A stretch of DNA of 64,000 bases from Deltaproteobacteria bacterium (GTDB taxonomy: Bacteria; Desulfobacterota; Desulfobacteria; Desulfobacterales; SpSt-501). Below the pieces are notes generated by a model. It was not told the origin of the DNA, ran no database searches, and was given only the letters and a program-made list of their open reading frames with translations. A program made the translations under genes and the position numbers. The DNA lies in NCBI GenBank assembly GCA_016219005.1, contig JACRCN010000031.1, positions 62,001 to 126,000 of the forward strand. The letters run 5' to 3'. Shown piece after piece: positions 17,268 to 26,413 of the stretch; position 1 is the stretch's first letter, and every line of letters begins with the position of its first letter.

Positions 17268-18148
17268 CATGACCTCAAGGATTGACTGAGGGACACGTAG
17301 CAGCCCAGCCACCCGACGATCATGCTGGTCGCGACGATGGCCGCAATCATTTCCGCGGAGAGGAAGCGGATTTCGAACAGTCCCACCACCGCGCTCTGCT
17401 CCGCGCCGGCCGCCAGGAGGCTGAAGACGGCGAACAAAATACCCAAGCCGATGACGGCTCCGGCGAATCCTTGGATCAGGCCCTCGATGTAAAACGGGGC
17501 CTTGATGAACCCCTCGGAGGCGCCGACCAGCCGCATGATCTCGACCTCCTGCTGGCGGGAGTAGATCACCAGGCGGATCGTGTTGGCGACGATCGCGACC
17601 GTTGCCAGCAGGAAAAGCCCGGCTGTCACGATACCGGCCAGCCGGAGCAGGTCGACGATGCTCCGGAAGGTCGCGACCCATTGCTGTCCGTATTCGACGT
17701 CGTCGACATCGGCGAAGGCGCCGATACGGGCCGCGATGCGCTCGATCCGCTCCCAGCCCTCATCGGTCGGCAACAACCGGATCTCGAATGCATCCGGCAG
17801 AGGATTTTCCGCGAGGTGATCGAACAGCGACGCCTGGCGCCGCATCTGGGCCCTGAGGTGGGCCAGGGCCTGGTCGCGCGGGATGAAGCGGGCCGTCGCG
17901 ACGCCGTCGATGGATTGGATCGCCCACTTCAGGCGTGGGACCGCGCCGGCCGTTGCGTTCGGCTTGAGATAGGCCATGATGCGGGCGCCGCGCTTCCAGG
18001 CTGCGAGGACGTCGCCGGTGTTCTCGACGAAGAGTACCCCAAAGCCTACGATCAGGATGGCGAGCGAGATCGTGGCGATGGTGACGGCGTTGAGGAAGCG
18101 GTTGGCGAGGATGTCCTCGATCGCCCGTTTAAAGTACCATGCGATCAT
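17267..18148 (-). CDS. ftsX: Cell division protein FtsX (permease-like)
   Basis: 293 residues with four predicted membrane helices: one near 22-45, then three in the C-terminal half (about 170-195, 222-250, 262-285), and a periplasmic loop of about 120 residues between helices 1 and 2 that would contact the EnvC-like protein. The RQQEVEIMRLVGASEGFIKAPF region (about 193-214) is the coupling segment typical of FtsX and MacB-like permeases. It overlaps ftsE by 20 bases and the EnvC-like gene at its stop, so the three are translationally coupled. Confidence 0.93.
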   Translation of the reverse strand: MIAWYFKRAIEDILANRFLNAVTIATISLAILIVGFGVLFVENTGDVLAAWKRGARIMAYLKPNATAGAVPRLKWAIQSIDGVATARFIPRDQALAHLRAQMRRQASLFDHLAENPLPDAFEIRLLPTDEGWERIERIAARIGAFADVDDVEYGQQWVATFRSIVDLLRLAGIVTAGLFLLATVAIVANTIRLVIYSRQQEVEIMRLVGASEGFIKAPFYIEGLIQGFAGAVIGLGILFAVFSLLAAGAEQSAVVGLFEIRFLSAEMIAAIVATSMIVGWLGCYVSLSQSLRS

Positions 18149-18845
18149 AGTGCCTCTCGACGTGGCCGGCGGCGTAGATCCTCCCCTGGTTCAGGTACAG
18201 CACACGTCCCCCGATGCTGCGGATCATGCCCTTGTCGTGGGTGGCGATAATGACGGTGGCCCCGCGGATGTGCGCCGTCTGCAGCAGATCCAAGACCGCC
18301 CGGGCGGACTCCTCATCCAGGCTGCCCGTCGGCTCGTCCGCCAGGATGATCTTCGGATCGCCCACGATGGCCCGGGCTACCGCCGCGCGCTGCTGCTCGC
18401 CGCCGGAGAGACGGGGCGGCAGCGCGTCCGCATGCCCTTCCATCCCCACCATGCGCAGCACGGCCCGGACTTTCTTGGAGATGAGGCGGCGCTCGCAGCC
18501 AGCCGCCTCCAGCACGAGGGCGACGTTCTCGAAGACCGTCCGGCCGGGGATCAGCTTGTAGTCCTGGAAAATGACACCGCACTTGCGGCGCAGCCGCGGG
18601 ACGCCGTTGCGCCGCAAGTGCGCGAGGGGGATGCCGTCAACGATCACTTCGCCGGCGGAAGCGCGGGTCCCGAAGTAGAGCAGCTTGAGCAGCGTGGTCT
18701 TGCCGGCGCCGCTCGGGCCGCTGATGAAAACCCACTCGTTCTTGGCGACGTCGAAGGTCAGGTCGGCGAGGGCCGTAAGGCGGCCGTAGGTGTGATGGAC
18801 ATGAACCAGGCGTATGATCGGGTTGTCCGCATCACGGTCTGTCAT
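18129..18845 (-). CDS. ftsE: Cell division ATP-binding protein FtsE
   Basis: 238 residues, slightly longer than the usual 222. Walker A is GPSGAGKTTLLK, the signature is LSGGEQQRAAVARAI, Walker B is IILADEPTGSLD and the switch histidine is in IATHDKGM. It drives FtsX at the septum. The start codon overlaps the TGA of the upstream TolC-like gene in an ATGA arrangement, so efflux-type outer membrane protein and division genes share one transcript here. Confidence 0.95.
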   Translation of the reverse strand: MTDRDADNPIIRLVHVHHTYGRLTALADLTFDVAKNEWVFISGPSGAGKTTLLKLLYFGTRASAGEVIVDGIPLAHLRRNGVPRLRRKCGVIFQDYKLIPGRTVFENVALVLEAAGCERRLISKKVRAVLRMVGMEGHADALPPRLSGGEQQRAAVARAIVGDPKIILADEPTGSLDEESARAVLDLLQTAHIRGATVIIATHDKGMIRSIGGRVLYLNQGRIYAAGHVERHYDRMVL

Positions 18846-20182
18846 TCAAGGGTTTCCTGGCCGATCGCCCGGAACAGGACGGCCTGGGCGATTTTGAAAT
18901 CGAACAGGGAATTGTAATAATTGGTTTCGGTCTGGGTGAGCAGCGTCTGGGCAATCAGGACATCGGTCTGGGTAGCCACCTGCTCCTTGTACTGTTCCTC
19001 GGTAATGCGCAGGTTCTCCTTGGCCTGCTCCACGGCCTTCTCAATGGTGACGATGTTGGTCTCGGCCTCCTTGGTGCGCAGCCAGGCCTGTTTCACCTGG
19101 AGGTTGATGGCGTCCAGCACCTCGGTTTTCTTGTACTTGGATTGGGCCAGCCGCGCCAGTCTCTCCTTGCGGTCGTAGCCCGTCCGTCCCCATTCCCAGA
19201 AGTTCCAGGTGGCAGTGGCCTGGACGTTCCAGCCCGCAGAGTCGCTGATGCCCTCGCCGCCGTGCGCCTGCCAGTCATCGCCGGTCCGGGCATAGGCTCC
19301 CGTGAGATTGACGGTGGGAAAATAGTCCTTCTCCGAGAGCGTCACCTGCTTTTGCGCGATCTCGATATCCACATCCGCCACCTGGATCTCGAGGCGGTTT
19401 TTCTGGGCCGTCGCCAGGCAGGCGTCCAGCGTCTGGGTGTCGCTGGTGTAGTCCAGCTCCTGCAAGAGGGACACCGGGGCGTTGACCGGCCGGCGCAGGA
19501 CCGTGTTGAACTGGGTCTTGGCGATTTCGAGGTTGTTCTGCGCCACGGTCAGCTGCTGCCGGGCGTTGGCCAATTGGACCTGGCTCTGCAGCAGGTCGTT
19601 CAGGGGGCTCAGGCCCACCTTGTAGAAGTTTTCGGACACCTCTTTCTGAGAGGAGATCGACGTGACGGTCTGATAGGAGACCTCCAGCAGCTTTTGAGCC
19701 TTCAGCACCGAAAAATAGGCGTTCTTGGCGTCCAGGATCACATCCTGGCGGGTGATCTTGGCCGAGGTCTCCGCCCGATCCAGGCCCAGCTCCGAAATCT
19801 TATACTGGTTGATGATCCCGAAACCGGCGAAGATCGGCTGGGTGAAGGAGGTCGTGAACGTGTACTGGTCATCCGGGGAGGTCACGATGGACTGTCCGGA
19901 TAGTAAACTGGGCTGGGTTCTTGCCTCGTTGCGGTGGATGTAGTTGTAGTTCGTGCCGAACGTCGGCAGGAAGTTGGTCATGTTCGAGTTGCGGTTGGCC
20001 TGGGCGGCGTTGATCTCTTCCGCGGAGCGCTTGATCTGAAGATTGGCCTTGAGGGCAAGTTCGATCGTGTCCTTCAGGGAAAGCGCCGGTTCGGCGGATT
20101 GCGCCGCGCCGCAAGCCGGAACCAGGATGCTGAGAAGCAGGCCTGCCGCCAGCGCCCGGAACCCGCAGTGAATGATATGCAT
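18842..20182 (-). CDS. TolC family outer membrane protein
   Basis: 446 residues: a signal sequence (about 8-28), then two repeats of the outer membrane efflux protein fold with long helices rich in Gln, Glu and Leu (for example ISELGLDRAETSAKITRQD and ENLRITEEQYKEQVATQTDV). TolC-type channels form trimers spanning outer membrane and periplasm. The sequence LVPACGAAQS near residue 24 holds a cysteine that could be lipidated, but the proline before it is atypical. It heads the ftsE-ftsX-EnvC-ctpA transcript; no pump partner is adjacent. AAAGGA precedes the ATG. Confidence 0.88.
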   Translation of the reverse strand: MHIIHCGFRALAAGLLLSILVPACGAAQSAEPALSLKDTIELALKANLQIKRSAEEINAAQANRNSNMTNFLPTFGTNYNYIHRNEARTQPSLLSGQSIVTSPDDQYTFTTSFTQPIFAGFGIINQYKISELGLDRAETSAKITRQDVILDAKNAYFSVLKAQKLLEVSYQTVTSISSQKEVSENFYKVGLSPLNDLLQSQVQLANARQQLTVAQNNLEIAKTQFNTVLRRPVNAPVSLLQELDYTSDTQTLDACLATAQKNRLEIQVADVDIEIAQKQVTLSEKDYFPTVNLTGAYARTGDDWQAHGGEGISDSAGWNVQATATWNFWEWGRTGYDRKERLARLAQSKYKKTEVLDAINLQVKQAWLRTKEAETNIVTIEKAVEQAKENLRITEEQYKEQVATQTDVLIAQTLLTQTETNYYNSLFDFKIAQAVLFRAIGQETLE

Positions 20183-20288
20183 AGCGTCCTTTCGGGAAGA
20201 AGCCCTGGGTTAATCGATTGACCCTTTTCGGCTAACCTGATATGAGAGCGGCGAGTCCAAGGAGGGCCGACTCCGGTTTTTCTTGCTC

Positions 20289-20344
20289 AAAGCCTCCACC
20301 TCGATCCCATGAAACGTGGCTTCTTCCAATCCGGTGGAGGCTTT
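20289..20344. terminator. Twelve-bp inverted repeat with T-run between tolC-like and pyrE
   Basis: AAAGCCTCCACC (20289-20300) pairs perfectly with GGTGGAGGCTTT (20333-20344) and is followed by further Ts to 20347. The 32-base loop holds a small inner hairpin with an AAA loop (CCATG AAA CGTGG). It lies 145 bases before pyrE on the plus strand, so it could be an attenuator in the pyrE leader or the terminator of an unseen short transcript. The rest of the 20183-20491 gap shows nothing else I can name. Confidence 0.5.
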
Positions 20345-20491
20345 TTTATATCCAATCGGCCTGACGAAATCAACCTTTAACGATTTCCGGGCAGGCCGCC
20401 CGGCGCGGGATATGGCGGCGGCCTCCGCTTCAGGGGCTCCGGGGCGGGCGCTGCGGCAGCGAGGCGGGAAGGCACCCGGGAGAAAATGACC

Positions 20492-21061
20492 ATGAAACGC
20501 GAACTCATCGACATGCTCTGCCGAAAATCGTTTCAGTACAGCGAGAAGCCGGTCTTCAAGCTGGTCTCCGGGCGCATGAGCCATTTCTACGTCAACTGCA
20601 AGCCCACCACGCTGAACCCGCGCGGGATGTATCTTGTCGGACAGCTCCTGTTCGAGCGCCTGCGGGATGCGGGAGTTGCAGCGGTCGGCGGACTCACCTT
20701 TGGCGCCGATCCCGTCGCGATGGCGGCGGCCTTCGCCTCGGAGCTCGGCGGAAAACCCATCCAGGCTTTCTCCATCCGTAAGACCCAAAAAGACCACGGC
20801 ATCGTGCGCTGGATCGAAGGCGACATTCAGAAGGGTGCGCGGGTGGCCATTGTGGACGATGTCGCCACCACCGGCGGATCAACCATCACGGCCATCGAGC
20901 GCGCGCGCTCGGAGGGGATCGAGGTGGTCAAGGCGGTGGTGCTGGTGGACCGACAGGAGGGCGGGCTCGACAACATCCGCGGGTACGTGGCGGACGCATC
21001 CGGCATCGTCACGCGGGATGAGCTCCTGGCGCGGTGGAAGGAGATCCAGGCGGCTTCGTAA
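20492..21061 (+). CDS. pyrE: Orotate phosphoribosyltransferase
   Basis: 189 residues from the chosen start. It converts orotate and PRPP to orotidine 5'-phosphate in pyrimidine synthesis. The PRPP-binding motif [15 protein letters not shown] is complete (near 118-132) and the orotate-contact region [20 protein letters not shown] is near the N-terminus. GGGAG at 20478-20482 is 9 bases from the ATG at 20492 but only 3 from an ATG at 20486, so I prefer the later start (MKRELIDML). The TAA stop lies inside the edge of a REP-like element (GGCTTCGTAAAA). The gene stands alone; a hairpin in its leader may attenuate it. Confidence 0.93.
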   Translation: MKRELIDMLCRKSFQYSEKPVFKLVSGRMSHFYVNCKPTTLNPRGMYLVGQLLFERLRDAGVAAVGGLTFGADPVAMAAAFASELGGKPIQAFSIRKTQKDHGIVRWIEGDIQKGARVAIVDDVATTGGSTITAIERARSEGIEVVKAVVLVDRQEGGLDNIRGYVADASGIVTRDELLARWKEIQAAS

Positions 21062-21142
21062 AAGGCCAAATTCCGGCCTTGCGCCTCGTGTCGCAGCCGC
21101 TGCGGCGTACTGACAGTGGCCTGTCTGCGCAGCCGCTGCACG
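21052..21142. repeat. REP-like element 2, left half
   Basis: GGCTTCGTAAAAGGCCAAAT at the pyrE stop resembles the left arm of element 1 (GACTTCGCAAAAAGCCCAAAT), followed by a similar CTTG...CTCGTGTC...GGCGTAC interior. No matching right arm is present; instead CGCAGCCGCTGC occurs twice. AAGGCC/GGCCTT also forms a short hairpin. The element supplies the pyrE stop codon. Confidence 0.5.
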
Positions 21143-21146
21143 CCCT

Positions 21147-21518
21147 TTAATCGACAATAAACGTCGCGCAGGCGTCCTCGGATTCCCAGGCGCTGACCCG
21201 GCTGACGCGGACGGCGGGGTGTTGGATGGCCTGCCGAAGCTCCGCAGCAATATAGGCCGCGATGCGCTCGGAGGACGGCTGCCGGTCCTGGAACATGGCG
21301 AGCTCGTTCAGATACTGATGGTCCAGCCGACCGATGATTTCCCGCAGGCGGGTCTTGATGTCGCCGAAGTCCATCACCACCCCGGCTTCATCCAGTTTTT
21401 CCCCGATCAGGAACACCTCGATCTTCCAGTTGTGACCATGCAAGTTTTCGCATTTCGTTCCGACCATCGTCAGCCGATGGGCGGCGGCAAAGCGGGTCAC
21501 CACCTTCAGTTCGTACAT
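21147..21518 (-). CDS. queD: 6-carboxy-5,6,7,8-tetrahydropterin synthase (QueD/PTPS family)
   Basis: 123 residues, the usual length. Zinc ligands are His15 (AAAHRL), His28 and His30 (NLHGHNW), and Cys24 (GTKCENLHG) is the usual catalytic cysteine. Later WESEDACATF carries the substrate-binding glutamate. It makes the queuosine precursor 6-carboxytetrahydropterin from dihydroneopterin triphosphate. GGAGG precedes the ATG. It lies 158 bases downstream of dnaJ on the same strand; no other queuosine genes are in view. Confidence 0.92.
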   Translation of the reverse strand: MYELKVVTRFAAAHRLTMVGTKCENLHGHNWKIEVFLIGEKLDEAGVVMDFGDIKTRLREIIGRLDHQYLNELAMFQDRQPSSERIAAYIAAELRQAIQHPAVRVSRVSAWESEDACATFIVD

Positions 21519-21676
21519 CCCCCGTTCCTCCCTTAAATCTTATTGCCCACGCATGCCCGGAACCGGGTACGCTTGCGGGGCAGGGGCCATGCCAAATCCG
21601 AATTTTGAATTTAATTCAGCAAGCTCGGGGTCTGGCGGGTAAAAAGCTTTTAACGGTTTCTGCTGATGATAACGGC

Positions 21677-22792
21677 TTAATTGGCGGCGCTCGACGAGTC
21701 GCCCTTGAGCATGTGTTTGAGCTTGTTGGAAAACTTGCCTTTTTCGAGCTTGGCGAATTCGCGCAGGAGCTCCTCCTGCTTCTTGGAGAGGTTGGTGGGG
21801 GTCTTGATCATGACCTGGATGACCTGTTCGCCCCGCTTGCGGTTTCGCAGCGACGGGATCCCCTCGCCGTGGAAGTAGAACACGTCCCCCGGCTGTGTGC
21901 CTTTCGGGATTTCCAGATTGTGGCTGCCCTCCAGGGTGGGTACTGCGATCGTGTCTCCCAAAGCCGCCTGCACGAACGAGATGGTCACCTGGCAAACCAC
22001 GTCGTTATCCCGGCGCTCGAAAAACTCGTGGGGTTGGACGTTGATGAAAACGTAGAGATCCCCGGGTGGGCCGCCGTGTTGCCCGGGTTCGCCCTCACCG
22101 TTCAGGCGCAGCCGGGAGCCGTTGTCCACCCCGGCCGGGATTTTCACGGATACGCGCTTGGTGACCCGGACCTGGCCGTTGCCGCGGCAGGCCGGGCAGG
22201 GCCGGGCGATCATCTGGCCGTTGCCGCGGCAGACGTGGCAGGTAGTCCGCACGGTGAAAAACCCCTGGGACCGTGAAATCTGCCCGGACCCGCCGCACTG
22301 CCGGCATATCTCGGGTTGGGTGCCCTTCTCGCAGCCGCTGCCGCGGCAGTCGCCGCAGGGTTCAAGCTTGGTGACGTCGATCTCGGTCTCGGTACCGAAC
22401 GCCGCCTGCATGAAGCTCAGGGTGAGGTCGTAGCGCAGGTCCGCGCCCCGCTGGCCCCGGGACCGGGACCGGCCCCGGGTGCTGAAGCCGAAGAAGTCTT
22501 CAAAAATGTCGCCGAAGCTTGAAAAAATGTCCTCGAACCCGCCGAAACCCGAGAACCCGGTCCGCTCGAGCCCCGCGTGCCCGAACTGGTCGTACAGGGC
22601 GCGCTTCTCGCGGTCGCGCAGCACCTCGTAGGCTTCGGCGGCTTCCTTGAACTGCTCCTCGGCCTGCTGGTTGTCGGGGTTTCGGTCGGGGTGGAATTTG
22701 AGAGCGAGCTTGCGGTAGCTCGATTTCAGCTCATCCTCGGAGGCGGTCCGGTTGACCCCCAAGACTTCATAGTAATCCCGTTTGCTCGTCAT
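21677..22792 (-). CDS. dnaJ: Chaperone DnaJ
   Basis: 371 residues with all DnaJ parts: a J domain with the HPD motif in [10 protein letters not shown] (about 33-35), a Gly/Phe-rich stretch (about 70-110, rich in F and G), four CxxCxGxG-type zinc repeats ([32 protein letters not shown]; about 147-205) and the C-terminal substrate-binding domains. It is the Hsp40 partner of DnaK, which is not in this window. A sigma-70 type promoter is present upstream; no CIRCE or sigma-32 site was seen. Confidence 0.96.
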   Translation of the reverse strand: MTSKRDYYEVLGVNRTASEDELKSSYRKLALKFHPDRNPDNQQAEEQFKEAAEAYEVLRDREKRALYDQFGHAGLERTGFSGFGGFEDIFSSFGDIFEDFFGFSTRGRSRSRGQRGADLRYDLTLSFMQAAFGTETEIDVTKLEPCGDCRGSGCEKGTQPEICRQCGGSGQISRSQGFFTVRTTCHVCRGNGQMIARPCPACRGNGQVRVTKRVSVKIPAGVDNGSRLRLNGEGEPGQHGGPPGDLYVFINVQPHEFFERRDNDVVCQVTISFVQAALGDTIAVPTLEGSHNLEIPKGTQPGDVFYFHGEGIPSLRNRKRGEQVIQVMIKTPTNLSKKQEELLREFAKLEKGKFSNKLKHMLKGDSSSAAN

Positions 22793-22855
22793 AAGATTTC
22801 ACAGGCAATGATTGGAGTGTCGGAGACGGCCGTCGCCTGGTCTTCGACGGGGTTT

Positions 22856-22883
22856 ATGATAATGCGCGTACGTCGAATGTCAA
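22856..22883 (-). promoter_or_regulatory. Sigma-70 promoter for dnaJ
   Basis: On the minus strand TTGACA (22878-22883) and TATCAT (22856-22861) are 16 bases apart. The leader would be about 57 bases. TTGACATTCGACG is identical to the start of the biotin-carrier promoter. Confidence 0.6.
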
Positions 22884-22892
22884 TCTGTCCTT

Positions 22893-24827
22893 TCAGGATG
22901 CCGTTAGGTCGATCGTCGCGCCGGTGTTCTGGGTGCTGTAGCCCCCCAGGGCCTGCACCCGTTTCCTGAATTCCGCCGAGACGATGGTGTCGAGCAGAAT
23001 GCGGATGTTCTCCGTGTCGTAGTGTTCCGCGGGGATGACGAGGTCGTACTGTTCGGTGACCACGGGGATGAAGTCCAGGTCCAGGGCCTTGGCGGCCGCG
23101 AAGATGCCCAGGCCGGCGTCCGCACTCCCGCTCAGAACCGCAACGGCAACAGACATGTGCGTGAACTCCTCCACGCCGTAGCCGGTGATGCCGGCCGGAT
23201 CGATCCCCAGCTGTTGGAGGTGGTAGTCCAGCAGGATGCGCGTGCCCGAGCCGGATTGGCGGTTGATGAAGCCCACATCCGGCCGGACGAGGTCTGCGAT
23301 TCCGCGAATGCCCTTCGGGTTGCCGCGCCGCACGATCAGCCCGTTGTCCCGCAGGACCAGGGTGACGAGCTTGACGGGCCTGCCCGGCAGGTATTTGCGG
23401 ATGTAGGAGACATTGTAGGAGCCGTCCACGGTGTCCAGCAGATGCGAGCCGGCCAGGTGGCAGGCCCGGCGCTTGACGGCCATCAGGCCGCCCATGCTGC
23501 CGACGTGGCTGGAAGACAGGGACAGCCGGCCGCGGGCGGTCTTGAGCTGGTCGGCCAGCACGTCGAGCGTGTTGTCGTGGCTGCCGACGATGACGATGGT
23601 GCGTTTCAATTCGGCGGCCGGGCGCAGCAGGTCGGCCGCCACGCGCTCGTTTTCCTTGATACCCTCGGTGTTCGCGGGGATGCGGACGATGCCGTCTGCC
23701 TCGGTGATGGAGGTGATCTGGCCCGCCCCCCGGGGCAGGGGGGTCGCGACGATGCGGCCGCTCACCTCGCCGAGCTTGACGCGCACGAACTCCTCCAGGC
23801 CGAGCTTGGAGGCGATCTTGCGGGTGGGCTCCACGGTGATGGTGGTGCGCGCCGGCTCCGGCTGGCCTAGGAGTTCCGCGAGCAGGGGCCGCACCAGCTG
23901 CTCGAAAACGATGATGGCCGAGACAGGGTAGCCGGGCATGCCGAAGGCAGGCACGCTGCCGACCCGTCCGACCACGGCCGGTTTGCCGGGCATGATGGTG
24001 ACCCCGTGGACGAAGACCTCGCCGAGTTCCGCGATGACCGCACGGGCAAAGTCCTCCGAGCCCGCCGACGATCCGCCCAGGATCATGACCGTCTGATAGC
24101 CGCCGCCGAGCGCGGTTTCCACGGCGGCTTTGATCCGGGAGGTGTCGTCGGCGACCATCGGGTGCCGCGTGACTGCCCCCCCGCAGGATTCCACGAGCGC
24201 ACCCAGAACGAAGGAGTTGGTTTCCAGCACCTGCCCGGGTTTGACCGCTGCCAGCGGGGTCTCGCGCCAGTCGACCAACTCCGAGCCGGTGGGGATGATC
24301 AGCACGCGCGGCCTGGCTTTGACCGGTACGGCAAACACCCCGCCGGTCAGCAGCGCCCCCACGCAGTAAGGCGTGATCCGGTGGTGGCGCGAGAAGAGCA
24401 ACTCGGTGGCGACGATGTCCTCGCCGACCCGGCGCACGTGCTGCCAGGGGAAGGCCGGCGACTCGATGACGATGTGCTGCTCGTCGGCCACCTGGACGTT
24501 TTCGATCATGATCACCGCGTCGGTGCCGTCGGGCAGGAGGTTGCCGGTATTGACGAAGAAGGCCTGCCGCCCGGCCATCAGCGCCCGCGGCTGGGATTCG
24601 CTGGCGCCGTAAGTGGTCTCGGCCTTCACGGCGACTCCGTCCATGGCGGCGGCGTGGTAGTTCGGGGCGGAGATGGCCGCAAAAACCGGTTCGGCCAGCA
24701 CCCGGCCGACCGCTTCCGGGACCGGGACCGTCTCGGCGGCCAGGGACTGCAGCGGCGCCAGGCGTTCACGGACGATCGCCCGGGCCTCGTCGAGGCTTTT
24801 CATTTTCAAATATACGTTGCGTGCCAT
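22893..24827 (-). CDS. MoeA fused to a periplasmic-binding-protein-like domain
   Basis: 644 residues. The first 410 or so are MoeA, which inserts molybdate (or tungstate) into adenylylated molybdopterin: AMDGVAVKAETT, NTGNLLPDGTDAVIMIE, PTGSEL, ILGGSSAGSEDF and MPGKPAVVGRV...GMPGYPVSA are all present. The last 210 residues (about 430-640) resemble a PBP-like substrate-binding domain as in ModE/TupA-linked proteins (VGSHDNTLDVLADQL, NRQSGSGTRILLDY, GSADAGLGIFAAAK). The fusion may let the enzyme bind the oxyanion or a regulator ligand. AAAGGAAATA in front of ATG 24825-24827 fixes the start; the frame is open further up. A second moeA and a REP-like element lie just upstream. Confidence 0.9.
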   Translation of the reverse strand: MARNVYLKMKSLDEARAIVRERLAPLQSLAAETVPVPEAVGRVLAEPVFAAISAPNYHAAAMDGVAVKAETTYGASESQPRALMAGRQAFFVNTGNLLPDGTDAVIMIENVQVADEQHIVIESPAFPWQHVRRVGEDIVATELLFSRHHRITPYCVGALLTGGVFAVPVKARPRVLIIPTGSELVDWRETPLAAVKPGQVLETNSFVLGALVESCGGAVTRHPMVADDTSRIKAAVETALGGGYQTVMILGGSSAGSEDFARAVIAELGEVFVHGVTIMPGKPAVVGRVGSVPAFGMPGYPVSAIIVFEQLVRPLLAELLGQPEPARTTITVEPTRKIASKLGLEEFVRVKLGEVSGRIVATPLPRGAGQITSITEADGIVRIPANTEGIKENERVAADLLRPAAELKRTIVIVGSHDNTLDVLADQLKTARGRLSLSSSHVGSMGGLMAVKRRACHLAGSHLLDTVDGSYNVSYIRKYLPGRPVKLVTLVLRDNGLIVRRGNPKGIRGIADLVRPDVGFINRQSGSGTRILLDYHLQQLGIDPAGITGYGVEEFTHMSVAVAVLSGSADAGLGIFAAAKALDLDFIPVVTEQYDLVIPAEHYDTENIRILLDTIVSAEFRKRVQALGGYSTQNTGATIDLTAS

Positions 24828-24852
24828 TATTTCCTTTAGAAAAAATGCTGCT

Positions 24853-24997
24853 GGAAGCCATCTTAAAAATAAGCGGATCGCAGCCCAGGGCAAGGCGCAC
24901 GCCGCTGAAAAAGCGCAATCCGCAGCAAGGGGGAGAGCATTTTTCAGAGGCGCGCAACGCCGCCATCGACCGTCAGATGCATTTTTGAGATAGCTTC
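24853..24997. repeat. REP-like palindromic element 3 between two moeA genes
   Basis: GAAGCCATCTTAAAAAT (24854-24870) pairs with ATTTTTGAGATAGCTTC (24981-24997) with two mismatches; the 110-base interior is GC-rich. The right arm ends at the first base of the TAG stop of the upstream moeA gene. Its arms differ from element 1, so this is a second family. Confidence 0.6.
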
Positions 24998-26229
24998 TAA
25001 AAGAGCATCACCTCGACCTCGGCTCCCTTGTCGAGTCCCTCCACGTTCTTGTCGATTTCGATGACCCCGTCTGCCTTGATCACCGTGTTGAGCAGCCCGG
25101 ATTTGCCCAGGATCGGTTCGGCCCAGATCCCGTCTTCGCCACGCACGAGCCGGACGCGCACGAAATCCGTGCGGCCCTGGGCCGAGGCGACGTTGCGGTT
25201 CAGGCGGGCGGGGATGCGGGTGTCTTGCGACAGGGGGTCGAACACGCCGGCGATGTGGCGCAGAAACGGCCGCACGATGCGGGTGAAAACGACCATAGCG
25301 GAGACGACGTGGCCGGGCAGCCCCCAGAAGGGCTTGCCGAGGACCCGGGCGAGGATGGTGGGCTTGCCCGGGCTAATGGCGATCCCGTGCACGAGGATCT
25401 CCGAGCCGGGGAAGGCCGCGATGACCTCGACGGTGAAATCCCGCACGCCGACCGAGCTGCCGCCCGAGACCAGCAGCATGTCGCAGCGGTCCAGCACCCG
25501 CGCGCAGGCCGCGTGCAGTGCGGCGAAATTGTCCTTGACGATACCGAACGCGAGCGGGACCGCGCCGGACTCGGCGACCAGCCCGGCCAGGGTGTAGCTG
25601 TTGACATCTCGGATCTGGCCCGGCCCGGGGGCGGCCTCGGCGGAGACGACCTCGTCGCCGGTCGAGATAATACCGACCACCGGTCGGCGGGTGACCCGCA
25701 CGCGTGTGCGCCCGAAGGCCGCCAGCACGCCGGTGTCCTGAGGCCTCAGCCGGCGCCCGCCCAAGGCGATCACTGCGCTTTTTTCGAAATCCTCGCCGGC
25801 CGTGATGACGTGCTGACCGGGTGCGACGCTGCGCAGGACCTCGATGGTGGCCTCGTCCAGCGCATCGGCGTGCTCCAGCATCACGACGCTGTCGGCGCCG
25901 GGCGGCAGCATCCCGCCGGTGGCAATGCGGGCCGCCTGGCCGGCCGCGATGGAAAACGCCGGAGACTCGCCCATGGCGATGGAGCCAACCACCTGGAAGA
26001 AGGCGGGGCTGGCCTCAGCCGCACCGAAGGTCGAGGCGGCCTGAACGGCATACCCATCGACGGTGGAGCGGGCAAAGCCCGGAAGGTCGGCATCGGCCAC
26101 GACATCCAGCGCCAGGACCCGGCCGGTTGCTTCGGTGAGCGGAATGTCTTCCGCGGGCAGCCGGGCAAAGGAGGGGGCGAGCGCGAGCACCTGTCCGACA
26201 TCCAGGACTTTGAAGAACTCTTTCGTCAT
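24997..26229 (-). CDS. moeA: Molybdopterin molybdenumtransferase MoeA
   Basis: 410 residues, the normal length. Motifs seen: STVDGYAVQAAST, ATGGMLPPGADSVVMLEHAD, GIISTGDEV, LVSGGSSVGVRDFT, ISPGKPTILARV and WGLPGHVVSAMVVF. It completes molybdenum cofactor synthesis. The frame is open upstream to 26820, but that part overlaps the promoter and 5' end of the helicase gene on the other strand; ATG 26227-26229 gives the normal MoeA N-terminus. Organisms with two MoeA proteins sometimes split them between molybdenum and tungsten; here this one is plain and its neighbour carries an extra ligand-binding domain. Confidence 0.9.
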   Translation of the reverse strand: MTKEFFKVLDVGQVLALAPSFARLPAEDIPLTEATGRVLALDVVADADLPGFARSTVDGYAVQAASTFGAAEASPAFFQVVGSIAMGESPAFSIAAGQAARIATGGMLPPGADSVVMLEHADALDEATIEVLRSVAPGQHVITAGEDFEKSAVIALGGRRLRPQDTGVLAAFGRTRVRVTRRPVVGIISTGDEVVSAEAAPGPGQIRDVNSYTLAGLVAESGAVPLAFGIVKDNFAALHAACARVLDRCDMLLVSGGSSVGVRDFTVEVIAAFPGSEILVHGIAISPGKPTILARVLGKPFWGLPGHVVSAMVVFTRIVRPFLRHIAGVFDPLSQDTRIPARLNRNVASAQGRTDFVRVRLVRGEDGIWAEPILGKSGLLNTVIKADGVIEIDKNVEGLDKGAEVEVMLF

Positions 26230-26314
26230 CGAGGCAATCAAACCTTTCCGCGAATGTGCCAATCGGTTTACACTAACAGAAAGCCTGCGGCAACTCAAAG
26301 TCAATTTCTGCGCT

Positions 26315-26342
26315 TGCAAAATCCTGAATACAGGATATAATC
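26315..26342 (+). promoter_or_regulatory. Promoter of the helicase gene with a palindrome in the spacer
   Basis: TTGCAA (26315-26320), 16 bases, TATAAT (26337-26342). The spacer is almost wholly the perfect palindrome ATCCTG-AATA-CAGGAT (26322-26337), which could be an operator. The leader to the ATG at 26414 is about 65 bases. Confidence 0.6.
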
Positions 26343-26413
26343 CTCCGTCAACAGCGGTCCGGGCGGCTTCACGGCCGGCCGCAATTAGCACATGAGGAAG
26401 GTGACCTGATTTT

